The position numbers and the translations under genes were made by a program. The notes below the pieces were generated by a model that did not search any database, was not told where the DNA came from, and worked only from the letters and a program-made list of their open reading frames with translations. Source: Micrococcaceae bacterium UBA6021 (lineage in GTDB: Bacteria; Actinomycetota; Actinomycetes; Actinomycetales; Micrococcaceae). From it: 8,431 nucleotides of DNA. This document shows positions 5,672-8,431 of the stretch, in pieces (position 1 is the stretch's first letter; every line of letters begins with the position of its first letter). The DNA lies in assembly GCA_002427975.1 (NCBI GenBank), contig DIZT01000327.1:8381-16811 (forward strand), in the 5' to 3' direction.

Positions 5672-7285
5672 CTACTTTGCGGGGTTGTGCGTGCCGATGG
5701 GCACGAGGGTCAGATCGGGGTGGTTCTTCTCGATCCGGCGCAGGGCCCAGACGTCGTTGAACAAGGCGAGGTATTCGCCGTCGGACCTCAACAGCACCTC
5801 CGCGCCGGGCACGTTGGCCAGCGCAGGCATGGCGTCCGCCGTTGAAATCCTGGCGATGGAATACGGCAGGCGTTCCAGCCGCATGGGAGCGCTGAAGTCA
5901 TGCGCCATGCGGTCCTCCACCACTTCGAACTGCATGGGGCCGACGGCGGCAAGCACCGGCGCCTGGTCCCCGCGGACATCGGAGCGGAGCACCTGGATGA
6001 CGCCCTCATGCTCGAGCTGCTCAATGCCGCGGCGGAACTGCTTGAACTTGCTGGGGTCCTTGGACCGGGCAACCTGGAAGTGTTCCGGGGCGAACAGCGG
6101 GATGGCCGGGTACTCCACTGCGCCTTCGAGGAAGAGGCTGTCGCCGACGCGCAGCGTGGAGGCGTTGACCAGACCCACCACGTCGCCGGGGTAGGCCTCG
6201 TCAATGACCTCGCGTTCGCGGCCGAAAACCTGCTGGGCGTATTTGGTGGCGAAGGACTTGCCGGTGCGCGTCTGGGTGACCACCATGCCGCGTTCAAAGA
6301 CGCCGGAGCAGACGCGGATGAAGGCGACGTGGTCGCGGTGGGCCTTGTTCATGCCGGCCTGGACCTTGAACACAAAGCCGGAGAAGGACGATTCAACCGG
6401 GCGCGGGCTGCCCTCGACGTCCGGCCGGGGTGCGGCGTGCGGCGCGAAGTCCACCAGGGCGTCCAGCAGTTCCTTCACGCCGAAGTTCAGGGCGGCCGAG
6501 CTGAACAGGATGGGGGTGGCGGTGCCTGCGTGGAAGGCTTCGACGTCGAATTCGAGGTTGGACTCGATGACCAGGCCGGCCTCGTCCACGGCGTCGGTCC
6601 AGTTACTGCCCTGGCTCTCGGCGGCCTCTTCCGGTGTGAAGTATTCGGTCAGCGCGATGTTGGCGCCGGAATTGTTGCGCTGGAAGCGGGCGAAGCGGTC
6701 CTGGCGGAGGTCCCAGACACCGCGGAAGTCGCCGGAGATGCCCACGGCCCAGGTCAGCGGCATGGGCTGCAGGCCGGTCCGCTCGGTGATCTCGTCCATC
6801 AGCGCCAGGGCGTCCAGGCCGGGCCGGTCCCACTTGTTGATGACGGTGATGATGGGCAGGTTGCGCTGCTTGCAGACCTCAAAGAGCTTCATGGTCTGCG
6901 TTTCCAGGCCCTTGGCGGCGTCCACGAGCATCACTGCGCAGTCGACGGCGGCCAGGACGCGGTAGGTGTCCTCGGAGAAATCGGCGTGGCCGGGGGTATC
7001 CAGCAGGTTGATGACCGTGTCCCGGTAGGAGAACTGGAGGGCGGCGGAGCTGATGGAGATGCCGCGGTCCTTCTCCATCTGCATCCAGTCCGAGACCGTT
7101 TCCTTGCGGTTGGCCTTGCCGCTGGAGGCGCCGGCGGTGCCGATCACCTTCGCGTGCAGCGCCAGGGCCTCGGTGAGGGTGGACTTGCCGGCGTCGGGGT
7201 GCGAAATAACAGCAAAGGTCCGACGCCGGGCCGCCTGTTTGTGAATCTCGGTGACCCGGGCGGGGCTAAGGACATCTTGGGACAC
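5672..7285 (-). CDS. prfC: Peptide chain release factor 3
   Basis: This 537-residue translational GTPase matches the usual RF3 length (about 530). It removes RF1 or RF2 from the ribosome after peptide release. The G domain shows the P-loop SHPDAGKST (residues 28-36), the switch-I region around GISI (75-78), DTPGH (96-100) and NKWD (150-153). RF3 hallmarks are SGKANRKETVSDWMQMEKDRG after the P-loop region and the domain II-III stretches SGFVFKVQAGMNKAHRDHVAF and FKQFRRGIEQLEHEGVIQV; each is a family signature rather than a general elongation-factor feature. The GTG at 7285 is preferred because RF3 begins shortly before the VTEIHKQAARRRTFAVISHPD block. An in-frame TTG at 7363 would add 26 low-complexity residues. 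The Shine-Dalgarno is weak. It is the first gene of an operon with the ketosynthase and is divergent from disA. A hairpin in the leader (7312-7340) might influence expression. Confidence 0.96.
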   Translation of the reverse strand: MSQDVLSPARVTEIHKQAARRRTFAVISHPDAGKSTLTEALALHAKVIGTAGASSGKANRKETVSDWMQMEKDRGISISSAALQFSYRDTVINLLDTPGHADFSEDTYRVLAAVDCAVMLVDAAKGLETQTMKLFEVCKQRNLPIITVINKWDRPGLDALALMDEITERTGLQPMPLTWAVGISGDFRGVWDLRQDRFARFQRNNSGANIALTEYFTPEEAAESQGSNWTDAVDEAGLVIESNLEFDVEAFHAGTATPILFSSAALNFGVKELLDALVDFAPHAAPRPDVEGSPRPVESSFSGFVFKVQAGMNKAHRDHVAFIRVCSGVFERGMVVTQTRTGKSFATKYAQQVFGREREVIDEAYPGDVVGLVNASTLRVGDSLFLEGAVEYPAIPLFAPEHFQVARSKDPSKFKQFRRGIEQLEHEGVIQVLRSDVRGDQAPVLAAVGPMQFEVVEDRMAHDFSAPMRLERLPYSIARISTADAMPALANVPGAEVLLRSDGEYLALFNDVWALRRIEKNHPDLTLVPIGTHNPAK

Positions 7286-7311
7286 GGTGCTACTTTCGCT
7301 GCGATGGGTTA

Positions 7312-7340
7312 CCCCAAGGCGCTCGGCAGGCCTTAAGGGG
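7312..7340 (-). promoter_or_regulatory. Hairpin in the prfC 5' leader
   Basis: CCCC (7312-7315) pairs with GGGG (7337-7340) and AAGGC (7316-7320) pairs with GCCTT (7330-7334), with a two-base bulge and a nine-base loop. This gives a nine-pair stem ending 26 bases before the prfC start on the minus-strand transcript. No T-run follows, so it is a structured leader rather than a terminator. A regulatory role is inferred. Confidence 0.4.
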
Positions 7341-7369
7341 AAGCGTGGCTCTCTGACAGCCAAGTTCCA

Positions 7370-7399
7370 AGTTTATCGCAGTACCGGACGCCCTTCGAA
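7370..7399 (-). promoter_or_regulatory. Weak candidate promoter for prfC
   Basis: On the minus strand a TAAACT -10-like hexamer (7370-7375) lies 18 bases downstream of TTCGAA (7394-7399), which matches the -35 consensus at only three of six positions. A start near 7363 would give a leader of about 78 bases carrying the 7312-7340 hairpin. Confidence 0.25.
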
Positions 7400-7432
7400 G
7401 ACTGAACGGGCACAGCGGTGGCGACCCCGCGT

Positions 7433-7452
7433 CACCGGCCACTTGGCCGGTG
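7433..7452. repeat. Perfect 8-bp GC-rich inverted repeat
   Basis: CACCGGCC (7433-7440) and GGCCGGTG (7445-7452) are exact reverse complements around an ACTT spacer. No T-run follows on either strand, and it lies between divergent genes, so a terminator role is unlikely. It may be an operator or a leader structure for one of the two flanking genes. Confidence 0.5.
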
Positions 7453-7566
7453 CGCAAAACGCCTCTCTGGCCACCCGCCGTCGGACGCGTTCGCAAGGCG
7501 ACTCACGGCGCCCTCCAACGGGGCACTTTAGGGCTTGTCTGTGCGGTTATTGCCGTTTCTTACCTC

Positions 7567-7572
7567 TATCAT
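7567..7572 (+). promoter_or_regulatory. Candidate -10 box (TATCAT) for disA
   Basis: TATCAT matches five of six consensus positions and lies 97 bases before the disA ATG. No good -35 hexamer is seen at 16-18 bases, so this is a weak call. A TACTTT at 7593-7598, 15 bases after TTGAGC, is an alternative. Confidence 0.25.
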
Positions 7573-7668
7573 TGAGCTTGCAGGAAACTGAGTACTTTTG
7601 ATCCTGCCGGCGGAGTGTAAAACCGGCGTACCTGCGGGCGGCAGTCTGCACCTTTGAAGGGAACATCT

Positions 7669-8431
7669 ATGGCTCGGAGCCCCGAAGAATCGCTCAAGGC
7701 GACTCTGGGCAGGGTGGCCCCAGGCACGCCTTTGCGCGATGGACTCGAACGCATCCTCCGCGGGCGGACCGGCGCGCTGATCGTCCTGGGATCGGACCGG
7801 ACCATCGAATCGATCTGTTCCGGCGGGTTCGACATCGGCATCGACTTCTCCCCCACAAGGCTCCGCGAACTGGCCAAAATGGACGGCGCCATTATCTGTG
7901 ACAAGGACGCCGGAAACATCCTCCGCGCAGCCGTCCAGCTTGTCCCGGACTCGAGCATCGAAACCCAGGAATCCGGCACCCGGCACCGCACCGCCGAACG
8001 AGTGGCCATCCAGACCGGTGTACCCGTGATTTCCGTCAGCCAGTCCATGCAGATCATCGCCCTGTACGTGAACGGGCTCCGCCACGTGCTGGAGGGATCC
8101 GAAAAGGTCCTGGCCCGCGCCAACCAGGCGCTGGCCACCCTGGAACGGTACCGTTCTCGGCTGGACCAGGTGACCAGCTCACTGTCTGCCCTGGAGATCG
8201 AGGCCATGGTCACCGTCCGCGACGTCGCGGTCACCCTGCAGCGCCAGGAAATGGTCCGCCGGATCTCCGAGGAAATCTCGCAGTACGTCCTTGAGCTCGG
8301 CGAGGACGGCCGGCTGCTGTCCCTCCAGCTCGATGAACTAACCGTGGGCCGCGGCCCGGGCAGCGACATCATCATCCGCGACTACGCCGGCCCGGACGCG
8401 TCCGCCGAGGACATCGAAAAAGCCGTCAGTG
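7669..8431 (+). CDS. disA: DNA integrity scanning protein / diadenylate cyclase, 3' end cut by window
   Basis: The first 254 codons of disA are present and the frame is still open at the window end. The family is about 350-360 residues, so the C-terminal HhH DNA-binding domain is missing only because of the cut. DisA joins two ATP molecules into the messenger c-di-AMP and scans DNA for branched structures; in other bacteria it is an octamer whose synthesis activity falls at such structures. The cyclase domain (about residues 1-147) shows the catalytic DGA motif at 72-74 ([11 protein letters not shown]) and the ATP-binding RHR motif at 105-107 ([11 protein letters not shown]). [14 protein letters not shown] and the helical linker domain follow (from about 150: [18 protein letters not shown]). 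The ATG at 7669 has AAGGGA six bases upstream. It is divergent from prfC. In many genomes radA lies close by, but it is not in this window. Confidence 0.97.
   Translation, partial: MARSPEESLKATLGRVAPGTPLRDGLERILRGRTGALIVLGSDRTIESICSGGFDIGIDFSPTRLRELAKMDGAIICDKDAGNILRAAVQLVPDSSIETQESGTRHRTAERVAIQTGVPVISVSQSMQIIALYVNGLRHVLEGSEKVLARANQALATLERYRSRLDQVTSSLSALEIEAMVTVRDVAVTLQRQEMVRRISEEISQYVLELGEDGRLLSLQLDELTVGRGPGSDIIIRDYAGPDASAEDIEKAVS

Larger units (their letters stand above)
7286..7668. other. 383-base divergent intergenic region between prfC and disA
   Basis: I see no convincing gene here. Open frames on both strands lack ribosome sites and start with rare codons or overlap prfC antisense. 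The region holds the prfC leader with a bulged hairpin (7312-7340), a weak minus-strand promoter candidate (7370-7399), a perfect 8-bp GC hairpin (7433-7452), a -10-like TATCAT for disA (7567-7572), and a short GCCGG-N12-CCGGC stem (7606-7627) in the disA leader. Confidence 0.6.

Noticed and set aside
5900..7336. Long plus-strand open frame of 478 codons opposite prfC
   Set aside because: It lies entirely antisense to a clear RF3 gene. Its translation is Gly/Val/Asp-rich without a family pattern, as expected from the complement of a high-GC gene.
7290..7496. 68-codon minus-strand frame ending 4 bases before the prfC start, a possible leader peptide
   Set aside because: It would start with TTG without a ribosome site, and it extends upstream of the likely promoter. 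The composition is Arg/Gly/Pro-rich shadow-like.
7569..8375. Minus-strand open frame of 268 codons opposite disA
   Set aside because: The disA catalytic motifs are unambiguous on the plus strand. The opposite frame is Arg/Ser-rich shadow sequence.
1..8431. CRISPR arrays, tRNA or rRNA genes, insertion sequences, toxin-antitoxin pairs
   Set aside because: I looked for regularly spaced repeats, cloverleaf arms, transposase motifs and paired small genes, and saw none.

Overview
The window looks like ordinary chromosome from a high-GC actinobacterium, most likely of the Arthrobacter/Pseudarthrobacter group (Micrococcaceae). The basis is strong G/C preference at third codon positions, a DisA-type diadenylate cyclase, a KasA/FabF-like ketosynthase with the actinobacterial GFGGH ending, and the overall look of the RF3 protein. 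The genus is inferred from remembered family resemblance, not from a search. I see no rRNA, tRNA, CRISPR array, insertion sequence or prophage gene.

Left part (1-3639). A Nac-like LysR regulator (258-1175, +) has a perfect TATAAT box upstream and an intrinsic terminator that begins in its stop codon. A small unrecognised protein follows (1319-1585, +). It converges on a two-gene minus-strand operon: a class I aspartate-type aminotransferase (2431-3639) followed 26 bases later by a 4-carboxy-4-hydroxy-2-oxoadipate / 4-hydroxy-4-methyl-2-oxoglutarate aldolase of the RraA fold (1724-2404). Two strong hairpins lie between the converging units (1635-1720). The pair makes sense as a transamination-then-C-C-cleavage module: an amino acid becomes a 2-oxo acid, which the aldolase/oxaloacetate decarboxylase cleaves to pyruvate.

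Middle (3640-4439). A divergent intergenic region holds a perfect DnaA-box 9-mer and a separate 6+6 inverted repeat. It leads into an orphan 194-residue basic protein with two helix-turn-helix-like segments that resemble each other. The stop codon of this gene overlaps the stop codon of the next operon within one CTAG.

Right part (4436-8431). A minus-strand operon carries prfC (peptide chain release factor 3, GTG start at 7285) and, 6 bases downstream, a complete beta-ketoacyl-ACP synthase with an intact Cys-His-Lys-His active site. A 383-base divergent intergenic region with two hairpins separates prfC from disA (7669 onward, +). disA is cut by the window edge after 254 codons but shows the DGA and RHR catalytic motifs of c-di-AMP synthases.

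No obviously new multi-gene system is visible. The points most worth a second look are the aminotransferase-aldolase pair, the tandem-HTH orphan with the operator-like elements upstream of it, and the coupling of RF3 to a ketosynthase.
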